A stretch of 64,000 nt of DNA. Source: Nothophaeocryptopus gaeumannii. Taxonomy: Eukaryota; Ascomycota; Dothideomycetes; Mycosphaerellales; Mycosphaerellaceae. Position 1 is the stretch's first letter; the number at the start of each line of letters is the position of its first letter. The stretch spans positions 2,046,001 through 2,110,000 of the forward strand of contig JASISA010000010.1 of the NCBI GenBank assembly GCA_031771865.1, given 5' to 3'. Positions 31,693 through 43,478 of this stretch are shown here, piece by piece. The notes under the pieces are model-generated. The model was given only the letters and a program-made list of their open reading frames with translations. It was not told where the DNA came from and searched no databases. The position numbers and the translations under genes were made by a program.

Positions 31693-33519
31693 ATTTTTGT
31701 AGGTTTCGGTGAGGTTGAAATGAATAGTGTAGTGCGTATGCGAGCCGATGCGTTTTATGTTAACTTACAAGAATTTTAATCCTCGTCGAAACCTCAGCCG
31801 GGACGATGCGGCAGACAACTAAAACTTGGCGAAGTTGTAAAACTAGGATAGAGGTAGGGTCAAACCCGGATCGATTGTGTTCGCTGCTCTTGCATCGCAT
31901 GCGCAATGAAACGGTTCTACGGGTTGCTGTCGTACCCGATCCGGCGCGATATCGGCATCTCGCTCTCGAGGGCGGTCCAGTGGAAGTTAGAGGGGGTTAC
32001 CAGTCCAATAGAGTGCGCTTCGCGCCATTTACGCTTTTCGAGCGACCTCGCATCCGAACATCCGCTGAGACAGCGATATAACGCCTGCCTCGAGTGCGTC
32101 CCACCCGTTGGTTTACTCTCGTCCGACTGCATTGATTGCGGATGTACAGGAGCATGTGATGCAGAAGCGGTGTGGTCTCAATTGAGATGCATTGACGTCT
32201 ATTTCATGGTCAACCTGGCACCCGCGAGCCTACCAGCAAATCTGTGCGTATAGTACGCGATGCCATGCAGAAAAGCCTGGTTGAATCGCGAGATTGGGTG
32301 GGGAAAGGCTGCCACAGCTTACTGTGCAGCTGGCAGTGTATGGAAGTTCAACCATGTACATCGGCGTATGTATGTGCGACCTAGGCAAAGTCCCGATGAA
32401 TGTACGCCGAGAGTAGCGGTATACGTACGGCTTAAAGCATGAAAGGCATACAGCCTGCCTGGACAAAGGTGGCCGCTCCAGCGGCAACGTCGAAAGCCGA
32501 GCGTCCTGCTCCGGGCAGGTCAGTCTTGGTTGGTCACTCTGTACATGCTATTCTCAGAGATCGTTTCGGATGTTGTTGGTAGTGTCCTAGGATTTGTTGT
32601 AAGTGTCCGCCCAGGCTACTCAATACGGCTCCATCTACATCGATCGTGACGGCTTGTTATGTTGAATCCAGTGCGTTGCCCAAGCAGGCCGCTGCCAAGA
32701 AGTGAAGTGCTTCTAGGCATATCTCAATGCTCCATCAGGCTGGGGACCCTGCTTCATACGAACACACACGTCTGAACCAGCCAGCCTCACTGTACTTCGC
32801 GACCGCCAGAAACTCGAGCTAACGGCCGCAAGGCTGTGGACGCGCGTAATCTCGGTACGGGAGGTTGCATAGCCTACTGAGAGGAGACCCGGGCTGATCC
32901 ACGACCCGGACTCCGCGATACAAGTTGTCCTGAAAATTGGTATTGAACTCTTTTCCTCGCCTCTTCGCTCATTCCATAGCTTAACGCCCATGCGAGCAAG
33001 GCTGTTTACAGGTGAGCGCTGACAGCTCGAAGGTGTGCCATCAAGCGAAGCTGAAGTTGTGACACGTCTCGAGCTTGAGCCACGTTTCAGCCTTCCATAT
33101 TCCGGGAGTCGCATCGTGATGGTGGTCTGGCGCTTCCTGGATGAACAACGTAAATCGCGCGTGCTTCTCAAGGCGCTCCTTGAGGAATCCCGGGCCCGAA
33201 TATTTGCACACCTTGATATTCTGGTAAATAGGTTGGACTTGGAAGCGTCTCTCTGGTAAGTCGAGGCATTCACTCTTGATTGTAGTGGCCTCGGCTACAT
33301 TGTGCGGCATTGCTTTTACGAAAGGTCAGCCCGCTCGCGCTTGCCCTCTCTTCTGTCTTCCATCCATCCTGCAAAATCGACATCAGGCTACCAGCGTCGA
33401 GCTCCACGATGCTTTGAGAGCCAAAGAGTATACAGCAGCTTCTTTCTCAGTCTGTGCACCACGTTCCCAGTATATTATGCCCCATGTCCGCAAGCAGCCA
33501 TGATCAAGACCAACAAGCA
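31693..33519. other. gene-poor interval
   Basis: About 1.8 kb without a supportable gene on either strand; the open frames are short and have no recognisable domain. It lies between the six-cysteine peptide gene and a broken copy of the neighbouring hydrolase tail. Confidence 0.4.
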
Positions 33520-33682
33520 ACACCATGCTCTTATCGCATCTCACTTCGGGATTCTCTTTCCTTCACCCGTCTTCAGCACCTCCAAGATCGTCCTCTTTCC
33601 CTTCGCACCACTGGTTGCGTTAATCGACTCTCGGCATCTTCACGACCTCCTCGACCTCCTATCTCTCACTGGTGATGAGCTT
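33520..33682 (-). pseudogene. broken copy of the C-terminal end of the metallo-hydrolase gene
   Basis: This stretch resembles 34313-34470, the last 50 or so codons of the hydrolase gene to its right, in the same orientation. Shared blocks include ATCGTCCTCTT and CATCTTCACGACCTCCTC. Read leftward it gives KLITSER-x-EVEEVVKMPRVD against FITSKKYEVEEVVKMLRAID in the intact gene. Stops and frame changes interrupt it and no further domain follows, so it is a diverged partial duplicate. Confidence 0.7.
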
Positions 33683-34332
33683 GATGCACAAAGTATCGAA
33701 CCAGACATCATCGAGGCCATCGCTGGCAGCTGGTCTCCTGGCATGATCGACTTTCTCCATGTCAAGCTTTCGCCGGCCTTGAGTGGCCCTGGACGTGTTC
33801 TTTAGATCCTCAAGCTGGATCCCTCCTCGTTTCGGGGCCAAGCAAGATGAAGGATGGCAGACGGGGCCATTTTATTAAGGTTGTTAAATGTTTCTAGTCG
33901 GAGCTCTTGGAACTCTGGACATGTCCAAAGCAGCCGCATGTCAAGACGCAGGCCTCTGATCAGGGCCAGTTCATGACTCAATTCACCTTTCGATGTGAGT
34001 CGAGGCGCCAAGGACAACTTGGCGCGGAGGGTGTGTCAACCAGTACGTAATGTCTACCAGGTAACTGCCAAGACAATGCTGCACCGCGCCACCACCAGAG
34101 GCTTAAGCTGGCGGTTTTGCTTGCCATGCAGAAGAGAGGTTTGCAGGCGCCTACCACGGCCTGCCGTATAGTTCCAGCCTTGATTGTTTCGGGGACTGCG
34201 AGTTCGAGATTTCTTGTAATGGGAGACTTGTCGTAATCGATGCTCACATGAACTTCTCAAAGCCGCAGTATGACTTTCCAACTGATGAGACGTGCTGAGC
34301 ACTAGCTTTCAATTCCGTGCTCTTGTCGTATC
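33683..34332. other. interval between the hydrolase gene and its broken copy
   Basis: 650 bp without a supportable gene. Short minus-strand frames (for example 33802-34017) contain Leu-rich text reminiscent of fungal F-box-type proteins, but there is no defined motif. Confidence 0.3.
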
Positions 34333-35586
34333 TCATTTCATAACTTTCCTCCCACCCGTCTCCAAAATCTCAACAATCGTCCTCTTGCCTTTCGTCCCGC
34401 TGACCCCATCAATCGCTCTCAACATCTTCACGACCTCCTCAACCTCGTATTTTTTACTCGTAATGAACTTCGTAGCCCATCCTGAGTTCTCCTTGACTTC
34501 ATCGTGTGCGGCGATCCAGTATTTAACATCCACCTCTTTCACAATCCCGACGCCTCCAGGCGCGCCTGCGCTGACGAGCCCGCCGAGCAATTTGGGGTTC
34601 GACTCAGTGTTGAGCGCGTGGAAGAGAGTCGTAATAGGCAGCGCATTCGGTAGGAGGGCGAGGTGTTCGTTGATGTATGGTTTCAGAAGCGACGTATCGA
34701 CGCTATGTGGAGTGTAGAGGACGGAGAGGACGTTCTCGAAGTTTGTCCGGCGAGTGGACAGTGTGGAAATGTTAGGTCGGCGAGAGCCGGACGTGCTTGG
34801 TCGTCGATTCCGTTCGATCTCGTCGTCTAGGGGACTCTTGGACATACTCGGGTTGGGCGCAGTGCCCTTCAGCTGAGGAAGAGCGTAGCCGACACCTTTG
34901 ATGATGCCGTTCGGACTGCTGATCGAAGGTCGCCGTCTTCGACTTGTCGGAGAAGGTGGGCTTGAGGCTTTCATTCGAGAAGTCATGGGAAGATCGGTCA
35001 GCTTAATGGTGTTGCCATCGGTTGTCGTGAGTACAGTGCCAGGTGGACAATACGTGATTCCAATGGCGTTGTGCAGACGCGTCAAATCGACCTTCGATCC
35101 AATGTTGGCGATTGTCACTTCGCCGTCTGCCGAACCTGAGGAGTATGGTGCAATTCGTACACGCATGATTGTCTCTGGCTTCGCAGCGTTGTAAGATGGT
35201 AGGTCCTCAATCATGCACGAGTGGTCGAAATGATCCCAATCACGAATCTTCTTTGCTGCTTTCGGAGTGGCCAGTATCCTTCCCTTGTAGTCTCTTGGTA
35301 GCGAGCAAAGAGTTCCTCGGCTACAATGATCAGACTTATCCTGGCTGATTATAACGACATCGATCTTCTCCTTCAGCTCTCTCAATGACTTGATCGCAGA
35401 CGGTTGGCTGTGGGTGCTGTGGGCGAAGGAGGAATGGAAGACGGTGCTCGAGCCGGTAAGCCATGGATCGATGAGTATATTGAAGGTGCCAGGAAAGCCA
35501 CCTTTGGAGTCCTTGGGCGCAAACGAAGGCTGGAAGGTCAATAAGAAGGTGGAATCCGCGTTCAATTGGCGCACTGTGAGCGACAT
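34333..35586 (-). CDS. metallo-beta-lactamase-fold protein (fungal metallo-hydrolase family)
   Basis: A single exon encodes 417 residues. The N-terminal part has the metallo-beta-lactamase core: FNILIDPWLTGSS, then VVIISQDKSDHC in the place of the usual HxHxDH motif. The Ser-Gln-Asp-Lys-x-Asp-His-Cys form appears to be characteristic of this fungal subfamily, so it need not mean loss of activity. A Ser/Arg/Pro-rich insert covers about residues 205-280. The C-terminal part ends in KFITSKKYEVEEVV and a short basic tail. No signal peptide is present. The substrate is unknown. A broken copy of the gene's 3' end lies 650 bp downstream. Confidence 0.72.
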   Translation of the reverse strand: MSLTVRQLNADSTFLLTFQPSFAPKDSKGGFPGTFNILIDPWLTGSSTVFHSSFAHSTHSQPSAIKSLRELKEKIDVVIISQDKSDHCSRGTLCSLPRDYKGRILATPKAAKKIRDWDHFDHSCMIEDLPSYNAAKPETIMRVRIAPYSSGSADGEVTIANIGSKVDLTRLHNAIGITYCPPGTVLTTTDGNTIKLTDLPMTSRMKASSPPSPTSRRRRPSISSPNGIIKGVGYALPQLKGTAPNPSMSKSPLDDEIERNRRPSTSGSRRPNISTLSTRRTNFENVLSVLYTPHSVDTSLLKPYINEHLALLPNALPITTLFHALNTESNPKLLGGLVSAGAPGGVGIVKEVDVKYWIAAHDEVKENSGWATKFITSKKYEVEEVVKMLRAIDGVSGTKGKRTIVEILETGGRKVMK

Positions 35587-35670
35587 GTTAAATGCGAACT
35601 AGCCAGCTCCCAGTCTGGCGGCAAGAGTAGAAGGCCAGTTGCTCTCCGCGAAACTTATCTTGCTGTGCTC

Positions 35671-36660
35671 ATGACGCGAGCTGAAAGTAGGCTTGGTGTC
35701 CGCTCATCCAAGGCAGAGGGTGTAACAGCGTCGAACGAGGATGGAGCGGAGGCATTGGTGGCAGTGTGCAGGAAAACAACAGATAGTCCACCTGTGCGCC
35801 CTGATGTCCAGCACATGGCCGACGCAATGGCGCAGCTGGCTGCAGTGGTGTCGCGAGGCATGATCCTTTTATGGAGATGCACAAGAGATTCCCGCAAATG
35901 GCGGTGATGTAGGCGATGTCGTCGTCGGTTGGAGTTGTACCTTTCACAAGACCTACGAAGGCGCGTACCAAAATACCTTGCCGGTAGCATTGTCAGTACG
36001 TCAATATCCTTATCGAGTCTACCGGCAGATTGATGAGGTCCTAGCCTGGTTGCTGGGGTGAAAACGTTGCGTCGATTAACCGCAAACAGTGACCGTTAAT
36101 CAAAGCCTTACTCAATTGAGACCGGCAAGGACTTTTGGTACGAGCCTTCGTACTGCAGCCAACGCAGGGAAGAGCAGCCGACAAGTGAGCGCAAGAGGAG
36201 GCTGGAGGAAGCAAACGGCGAGGCGGAACCATCCGCCATATTGGTCAATGCGTCCAACACGAAATCAAGTGCAATCTCGCAACTTGACCTTCACACAACA
36301 ACATCTTCATCAATCAACTCATCGGACTCCGCATCTTCATCAACTCTTACATCTGTATATCATTCTGCACCTGTTCCGAAAGATACTTCTAAGGCCAATC
36401 TTGATCGAGATGTCTGGAACATGGCGAATTCAGACGAGCGGGAAGATGCGTCCGCCCAATCCCGGTCAAAGTGGTGGAGCTCGCGCCGGATCACTCGCCT
36501 TCTCTTTCGCCGAGGATTTGTCTCGCACATGCTGACCCAGAGCGAGTTGTTGGTTGAGGATGGAGATGGAGGGCTGGCTCTTTGCAGAGATGTCAGCAGC
36601 GAGGCTCGTCCGCACTCAAAGAATTCGCAGTCTTTATTCCGTAGTGATCTGACTGGCTAG
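35671..36660 (+). other. coding-like segments of a possible unresolved or decayed gene
   Basis: Three overlapping open segments on the plus strand read like protein but are in different frames: 35671-35907 (from an ATG), 35864-36061 (65 codons, no Met; contains GDVVVGWSCTFHKTYEGAYQNTLP) and about 36097-36660 (contains GKDFWYEPSYCSQRREEQP, a Ser/Thr-rich middle and KWWSSRRITRLLFRRGF). They are divergent from the hydrolase gene. No intron of normal size with consensus sites joins segments 1 and 2. It may be a multi-exon gene that cannot be resolved here, or a frameshifted relic. Function unknown. Confidence 0.3.
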
Positions 36661-36727
36661 CGGTTACCGGCGCTGCGTCTCACGTACAATCAGTGACACA
36701 TCAATCAGGATCTACAGTATTCGGGAT

Positions 36728-36824
36728 CAGCAGCAGCAGCAGCAGCGTGTGCTGGAATGCAGCGCAGAGAGAAGAGAATCCAGTGCGTGTGCGTGTGCGT
36801 GGAAGGTGTGCGTGTGTGTGCTGA
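36728..36824. repeat. simple repeats: CAG run and GTGTGC-rich run
   Basis: A CAG trinucleotide run (about 36728-36746) is followed by a GTGCGTGTGCGTGTGCGTG-type run from 36783 onward. They lie in the 5' flank of the zinc-finger gene, in a region with no supported coding sequence. Confidence 0.8.
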
Positions 36825-37445
36825 GTGTGCTCGTTCGGGCCTAGTCGCATGCCCGCTCTTCCCTCTCGCCCTCGCTATCAACTCCCTTCTACCCCTCACT
36901 TACTGATTGCACCACCCTCTCCCACACAACGTGATTGTGATTGTGCTCGACACCGCCGCACACTACTCCACCACCCTGCAGTGGGCGACCAGGCAATTGA
37001 GCTGTCAGAGACCAGAGTATTGCTTGTTGCTATTCTTACCCGCCCCGACCGACAGCAAGAGAACCTGGACATTGCAATCGAGAGCTAAGCTCAGCTCATA
37101 CCTGTACGGAGCTGTGCGAGCTCGAGCCTGTGGACCATACGACCATTGTTCGCCACCGTCTACGATTGAGCACGCTGTGCTGCGATTAGGTAGAGCTTCC
37201 GACACTGGAGCTTGGACATCGACAGCACCCAGAGCAGCAGTACAGCTTTGCGGGCAGGGAATCGAGCCTCGGAGGCACCACGCGAGGAGCTTGCGACGGC
37301 AGAGCCGCCGGTTTCGAGTCGCTGGCCCAGCGCGGAGCACTGCTGCTGGCTGCTGGAGCTGCCCGCCCGACCGTACTGTGCAGCACCTGAGCTCTCTGCT
37401 TGCTTGCCTTGCTCGTAATCACAAACCGGGGTCCTATTATTTACG

Positions 37446-39238
37446 ATGCCACCGCGACCTTCGAGCCAGCTTCAGAACAGCTTCGCCGTCTCTGGCGGCG
37501 AGAGCGAGGTCGTCTGTCCGCTGCAGAACCAAGATGGGTCCAACTGTCGCAAGCGATGTCTGGGCGTGAGTACTCTCCCACCACCCAACCAACAGCACCG
37601 CCCACCCAATGCCTCTTGTATACACGACCCTACCATGCTAACCATGTCTTGCTTGACAGGAAAAGCGATATCGCTCTATGCAAGAGCACATTCGACGAGT
37701 AAGTCATGATACTTCTCCGCACTGCCTGCCAGCCTGCTGACGATCCTGCTCAGGCGCACCCAGAATACTACATCCCAAAGCTGCCCGCAACGAAAGAGTC
37801 TTTCGATCTTATGATAACATCGCCGCCTCATGAACGACCCGCACAAGACCCAAACCACGCGAACCATCACCATCATGCCTCTGCGCACCACATACAACAG
37901 CACTCTGATCCGTCGGGTCTGTCACCCGCCTTCTACCATGACGCTGGGCTGAGCTCATCCTTGGAAGGCTACCATCCACTGGGGCAGCATGATGGAGGCT
38001 ACTACACAGCCAACGATACGGATGCCAACACTATATACAACAACATGCAAGCCGGCATGCGCAGCTCAGATGAGTATCGCCGCGGCTCGCTGATACCAGC
38101 AGCCTCTGCCGCGGCCGCGCTGGCTCAGCTGCACTACCACCGGCCCGACTCGGAGTCAGGCTGGGGAGGGGAAAACAACATCGGACAGGTGAACTTTCCC
38201 CTGCTTGTTGACTCGCCAACAACTCTTACTGAGGCCGATGCACTTCAGAGCTACTTCCACAACGATCAAGATCTCAAGAACAACCACTTCCATGTGGACC
38301 CTGCGCTAGAAGATACCAACTTCATGCATGACCAGTATGCGGTCTCCATGGGTCAAGATCAATCGAGCTTGCTTCCGAGCAGCCTCGCACGCTCGCCGCC
38401 AGACAGATCCACCACCCTTCCGCCTCTGAATAGGAGTCTTTCGAGATCGGGCGGGGTCAATAGACCGCGGAAGTCAAGTCTCACACAAGCAAGGCTTGGC
38501 AAGCATGAGCGCAAGAAGTCGAAGGAGCTTGGTAGGAACCACACTGTTGGCGGTCAGCCCGTCTTCACTGACGCAAGCACAGCTGCTGCACTCTACGGCA
38601 AGCGATGGGAAGACCTCATCGACGCTGCCGCATCCGCAACAGAAGAAGAGGGCTCAAGAGACCTCACGCCGGTGCGTGGCTACCAACCTGCTGCTTACCC
38701 TGTGCCTGCTTTCTTTCAGAGCAGCTGACTGCCTTTCCAGATACCCGCATCTCCCTATCAATCACCACAAGTCACCTCTCGCACATCACTTCCACCCTTC
38801 GCTCTCGAATCACAGTTCCAGTCATTCCAGGCATCACCACTCAATCGTGCACTCACACCACCGTCGGCCGATCATGGAGGCCTGGACCTGCAGACCTTCC
38901 CTTCTGTGGATAGCAGCCTCAGCAGCGTGAGCCACCACCACAACAATAGCACAGATTCCGGCTCTCAATTCCACATCATGAACCCTTCATCGATAGACTC
39001 GACTTCGTCCCCAATGTTCAATCCCCAGCATGGTCGCGCCGTTGAGATATACTGCGCTGGCTGCAAGAAGCCAGTCTTCCTTTCGCAGAGCTATGCGTGT
39101 ACGGGATGCATCTGCGGGATATGCGGGCCATGTGCCGAGGCCATCATGTCGGAGCAGTCTCATGGAAGGGTGGCTGGGTGTCCAAAGTGCCAACTGCTGG
39201 ACACGTCTTTCAAACCTTTCCAGCTGGAACTCAGGTAG
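37446..39238 (+). CDS. zinc-binding protein with an N-terminal C2H2-like finger and a C-terminal cysteine cluster
   Basis: Four exons (37446-37565, 37660-37698, 37754-38671, 38741-39238) encode 524 residues; exon 2 is only 13 codons. Splicing the first three builds a finger-like unit: CPLQNQDGSNCRKRC, then YRSMQEHIRRAHPEYYIPKLP, giving Cys and His ligands in C2H2 style. The middle is a long disordered region rich in His, Ser, Gln and Pro with a basic segment (LGKHERKKSKELGRN). The C-terminal 70 residues form a RING-like cysteine cluster (IYCAGCKKPVFLSQSYACTGCICGICGPC ... GCPKCQ), ending in FKPFQLELR. This looks like a conserved fungal protein family without an assigned role that I can name. 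A nuclear or ubiquitin-related role is only a guess. Confidence 0.8.
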
Positions 39239-42200
39239 AACTAGAGGCGCGAGGGGAACAACCCGCCGGCCTATCCTACCACCGAGCAGCTGCGGCGCAA
39301 CTTTGTCTACACTCCTGTCCTCCAGCAGCTGTGGCAAGACTTCCTTCGCACACAAACTGGCCTCCACAGCAAAGGTGAAGCTTGAGCTGGTTCTGCCCAC
39401 AGCATACACTCCGCGAATAGAAGCTTTGGGTTGCTGCAACTCTTTGCAGGACATCATTGAACTACAACGCTATTGAGACGGAATGACCAGACAACAAGCG
39501 CGCCGCGAATGTCACTACTTGATTATTGATTACGACGACACGACCTTTGGATACGGGAATGGGATGCGGACATGGGAAATGGGAGCGGCTTTCTGTTTTA
39601 ACCTTTTTGCTTTTTCTCGCATCGCATGGTGCTGGTGGTGTTATTCGTTATTGTCATTGATGCGGACGGACGGCCTCGCTTGATGACCATTGTTAGATGG
39701 GATGATTATAGATGGTGAAACGCGGAGAGAGAACACAAAAAACTCAGAGAAAAGCAATACCATCTCCCCTGAGCGCCTCCTCCATCAGAGCGCCAGCGAT
39801 CCTCTGTGTAGATAACTCTTCTCACTCCTGTACTTCATGATACAAGTGAGGAGTGGGGATGGAGCTGATTTTGAATGGAATGAAAGGATGATTGGATGAG
39901 TCTATCTGCATACATTCTTCCTACAAAATTATCGAATGCCGAAAATTGAGGGTGGCTGGGTCTATCATTGGAGAGGGAGGTGAAGTGGCATGATGGATGA
40001 GATGAGGTTGGGAGGGAGTGTGGCCGGGTCAACCCGTCCCTCTTCTTGTGCGTTCCCGAGCCGTTTGTTCCTGCACATGGGACGATCGAGGCTAGATCTT
40101 TCGTGTGTACATGTGAAAGGTACGTCGTGGTACCAGCAGACAGGATGAGCCGAGACTTGGGCGCATGATTGACGAGGATGGTGGGATGAATGGTGATTCT
40201 CGGTTCTCTAATCTTCTTTGCTGGTTGTCCAAAGCAGCAGCTACTGATCGTCTGTTTTTGGGCACTCTCTTGATTTTGCCCTTTCAAATGGCATGATCCA
40301 TGTGGTTTAATTTCAGAGCCTGCAAAGCATGACTCGAAAAACATAAAGATGGCCCGCGTGTTGCGGAGTTTGTACCGAGTGATGGATCTGCTTTGTGGTC
40401 CTTGCGTCTGCTGCGAGTGAGTACGAGACGAACGAGCTGCTGCTGCTGTGAGTTTGCGATGTCGCTCGGCCGTGTGGAAACAAGATTGAGGGTTGGTGAG
40501 AGGTGACGTCGAGGCGGAGGCTGGGTGTGGTGGATTGGGGCTTTGCCGAGTAAGGAAGGTGGCTCTGGCACGGACCGCTTGAGTGAATTACTGAGCTCGT
40601 ATCAGATGAAAGTGGAGTTTTCGAATGACGGGTCAAGGTCCACGCTAGTCGAGCTCGTTGTCTGTTGCCATCATGTCTACCTATTTGGTCCTCGGATTGT
40701 ATGTGCTGTAGCGAGTAACTTGCCGTATATATCGCGAGACTTGTCGAGAGGCAGACATTGACTTTCGTGGTGCATGCTTGCTCCTCGCTCTCGCTTGCAG
40801 ACTTGCGGTTACAGACGGAGGCATTCCATAGGTCGTTGCGAGGTCTTGATGCACTTACCTTGACTTTGCAGCGTTGCTGTAGTCGAGCTCCTGGTGGACA
40901 TTCTATCGGCCTTGCTGCTTTGTGATTTGATGTTGCGTTTGCACGACGTTGTGTACTAGCAAACTTTGTCTTGGCCGTGCTGGCGTAGGATCAGTGTGCG
41001 CTATAGAGACTTCTCCGTTGACCCGAGACCCTCTTTTCAGTGAGGTCGAAGTGAGGGTCCTGCCAAGCGGGTGGATATGGATGTTGCACGACATGTTAGA
41101 AGCTAAAAGCCCCACCACCGCCGATAGTGAAGAGATGGGGGCCGCAATGCTACAGTATGGAGTAGTACGTAGGTGGAGAGCACATAGCTTTCGAGTCTGC
41201 GAGTTCACCCGGTATGCATGAGTCCGCATGGCCGAAGCGACATGAGATGTAGACGGCGTACTCTGGCGTAGGTAGGAGAAGTATGGTGATCCCTCCAGTT
41301 GATGATGGCCGTGGTCTTTGTTTCCGTGTGGTGTATGAGAATTGCCGAAGTCGCCCGGTGGTTGAAAAGGCGCACGATCAGCGTTACCGATGAACAGGTG
41401 GAGGAGTTTCGGTGGATCCCGTATGGTGGATTGCGTGCATATACTTCTACAATTAAGGTTAGCAGCAGCTGTAAGGTGGAAAATTCTGAGATGAAGCCCG
41501 CCGTCGTCGCCGCTAACAACCTCGAGCTGTGAAGGGACCACAGAAGGTGTCAGACATCCTGCAAGCCTGTCCCTGTTGGAGAGGTCGTTGAAAAGCTGCT
41601 GGCTTCCTCTGCAACCTCGCTTCTCGACCATCGTCCCTTGCGCGCCTCGGACACTCACCACCAAGCCAAAGCATCATACCAACCTGTGCCCGTCCTTGCA
41701 TTGCGGTGTATTGTCCTCGCTCGCCGGTCGGGTCAGCCCATTTGCAACAGCCCACAAGCACCAGACACACCATCAGCACCAAACCCGACTCCAGAGAGCC
41801 CAAAGCGCCAAACCCGACATCCGAGAGCGGGAATCAGCGCGCCAGGCCACAAGCCAGAGCACCGCCTTTGCCGGAATATTCTGCAGCGCGCCTTCGCCGG
41901 TCTCCATTTTGCTCGCCGAAGTATCTAAGATCGCAGTGCACTAGACGTGAACAACATCCCGAGAGCAGCAAACTCACGACCAGTCACCAGTTCACCTTCG
42001 TTCAGCTTCACCAGCCAGCAACAGCACAGCTCAAAAATGGCACCAGATATCTCGCGACTTGGCTCCGTCTCGCCTGAGGCGGAGAAGCTTGAACAGTCCC
42101 TGCTGGACGCCTCTGCCACTACCGAGTACATTGGTCGACGGCCTTCGACCTCTGGGAGAGACACGAAACGAGTCAGTGAGTTGCCCCTCTTCTTACTTGC

Positions 42201-42634
42201 ACCCCGGCGAATGGGTCTGGCGATGGCCTGCCCCTCTTAGACGGCCGTGAGATGTACCATACACCTTCAGTACTGGTTCTGTCTTGCCAGCCAGTCACGA
42301 GTGTGCTGTGTGGTGGAGGTCGTTGCTGCCGCCCCGCTCGATTTGCACCTCAGGCTCAGGCTCGGGGCTTGGCGCGCTTTACACCGCTCCCGAATCCGCG
42401 TCAAGCTCCACCTCCATCGACCGCGAGAATTCGGCCACCGTCCTCTTATCATCATCACCCTTCAACCTTCGCCCACCTCACCCTCATCGACTTCCGATTC
42501 CTTCATGAGCCTTACCTGCCATATCAACCTCACCCACCTCACTCATCACCGCCATCCACTACCTCCAACCTGCTGCTCCTGCTAGCACACGCTCTTCATC
42601 GCATCGCGCCTTTCAACAAGGACCCTGCATCAGG
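39239..42634. other. 3.4-kb interval upstream of EMG1
   Basis: No gene can be firmly supported. Just after the zinc-finger stop, a plus-strand frame (about 39246-39380) reads like protein (TEQLRRNFVYTPVLQQLWQDF) but has no start and cannot be joined. A minus-strand frame at 40903-41664 is open for 253 codons without any motif. At 42037 an ATG in good context opens a 45-residue peptide (MAPDISRLGSVSPEAEKLEQ) followed by a GTGAGT; it may be an upstream exon, a uORF or a separate small gene. Confidence 0.35.
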
Positions 42635-43478
42635 ATGGCTGACCAAAAGCTCCCTGTGAGCTTCTCAGGAACGCAGACGCAATCACTGCCTCCGCCATCT
42701 CTGCCACAGATGGTTGCCGAGCAAGCCCACCCCATCCCGTCCACCGACAAGGAATCTCAGCGCCTCATCGTAGTGCTTTCCAACGCCAGCCTTGAGACGT
42801 ATAAGGCTGCCCATGGTGGACGCAACGGCATGAAGGATGACAAGTACTCGTTACTGAACAGTGATGAGCACATTGGTATCATGCGCAAGATGAACCGCGA
42901 CATCAGTGACGCTCGTCCGGATATTACCCACCAGGTAAGTCGCACTCTGCGTACCTCATAACGTCATGTGGTCGAACCTCAACGTTGACGACTCGCTGTA
43001 GTGCCTTCTCACCCTCCTCGACTCTCCTGTCAACAAGGCCGGCAAGCTGCAAATCTACATCCACACCGCCAAGGGCGTTCTCATCGAAGTCTCGCCTACT
43101 GTCCGCATCCCGCGTACCTTCAAGCGGTTTGCTGGTTTGATGGTTCAGCTTCTGCATAAGCTCTCCATCCGAAGCACTACTTCGCAGGAGAAGCTGTTGA
43201 AGGTCATCAAGAACCCCATCACGGATCACTTGCCACCAAACTGCCGCAAGGTAACTCTGTCTTTCGACGCGCCAGTCGTACGAGTCAGGGATTACATCTC
43301 CGATCTCAACACCAACGAGAGCATCTGCGTCTTTGTTGGTGCGATGGCTAAGGGCAACGATACATTCGCCGATGAGTACAAGGATGACTCCATCAGTATC
43401 TCCAACTACTCGCTCTCGGCCAGTGTGGCTTGCAGCAAGTTCTGTCACGCGGCTGAAGATATCTGGGACATTATCTAG
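42635..43478 (+). CDS. EMG1: ribosomal RNA small subunit pseudouridine N1-methyltransferase Nep1/Emg1
   Basis: Two exons (42635-42934 and 43002-43478), joined by a 67-bp intron (GTAAGT...CTGTAG), encode 258 residues, close to the 252 of yeast Emg1. Family landmarks appear in order: RLIVVLSNASLETYK, YSLLNSDEHIGIMRKMNRDISDARPDITHQ followed across the junction by CLLTLLDSPVNKAGKLQIYIHT, VLIEVSPTVRIPRTFKRFAGLMVQLLHKLSIRS, KVIKNPITDHLPPNC and the SAM/knot region FVGAMAKGNDTFAD. It is a SPOUT-class enzyme that N1-methylates a pseudouridine of 18S rRNA during 40S assembly in the nucleolus. It is housekeeping and intact. The N-terminal 35 residues are variable and Pro/Ser-rich. Confidence 0.95.

Noticed and set aside
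39246..39380. Protein-like frame after the zinc-finger stop (TEQLRRNFVYTPVLQQLW)
   Set aside because: No start codon and no splice arrangement joins it without deleting the conserved cysteine cluster; noted only.
40903..41664. 253-codon minus-strand frame
   Set aside because: No domain, a mixed composition unlike neighbouring genes, and no supporting signals; not annotated as a gene.
42037..42175. N-terminal extension of EMG1 from the ATG at 42037
   Set aside because: It would need a roughly 450-bp intron, and the obvious donor/acceptor pairs do not keep frame with the EMG1 start; the protein is already full length from 42635.
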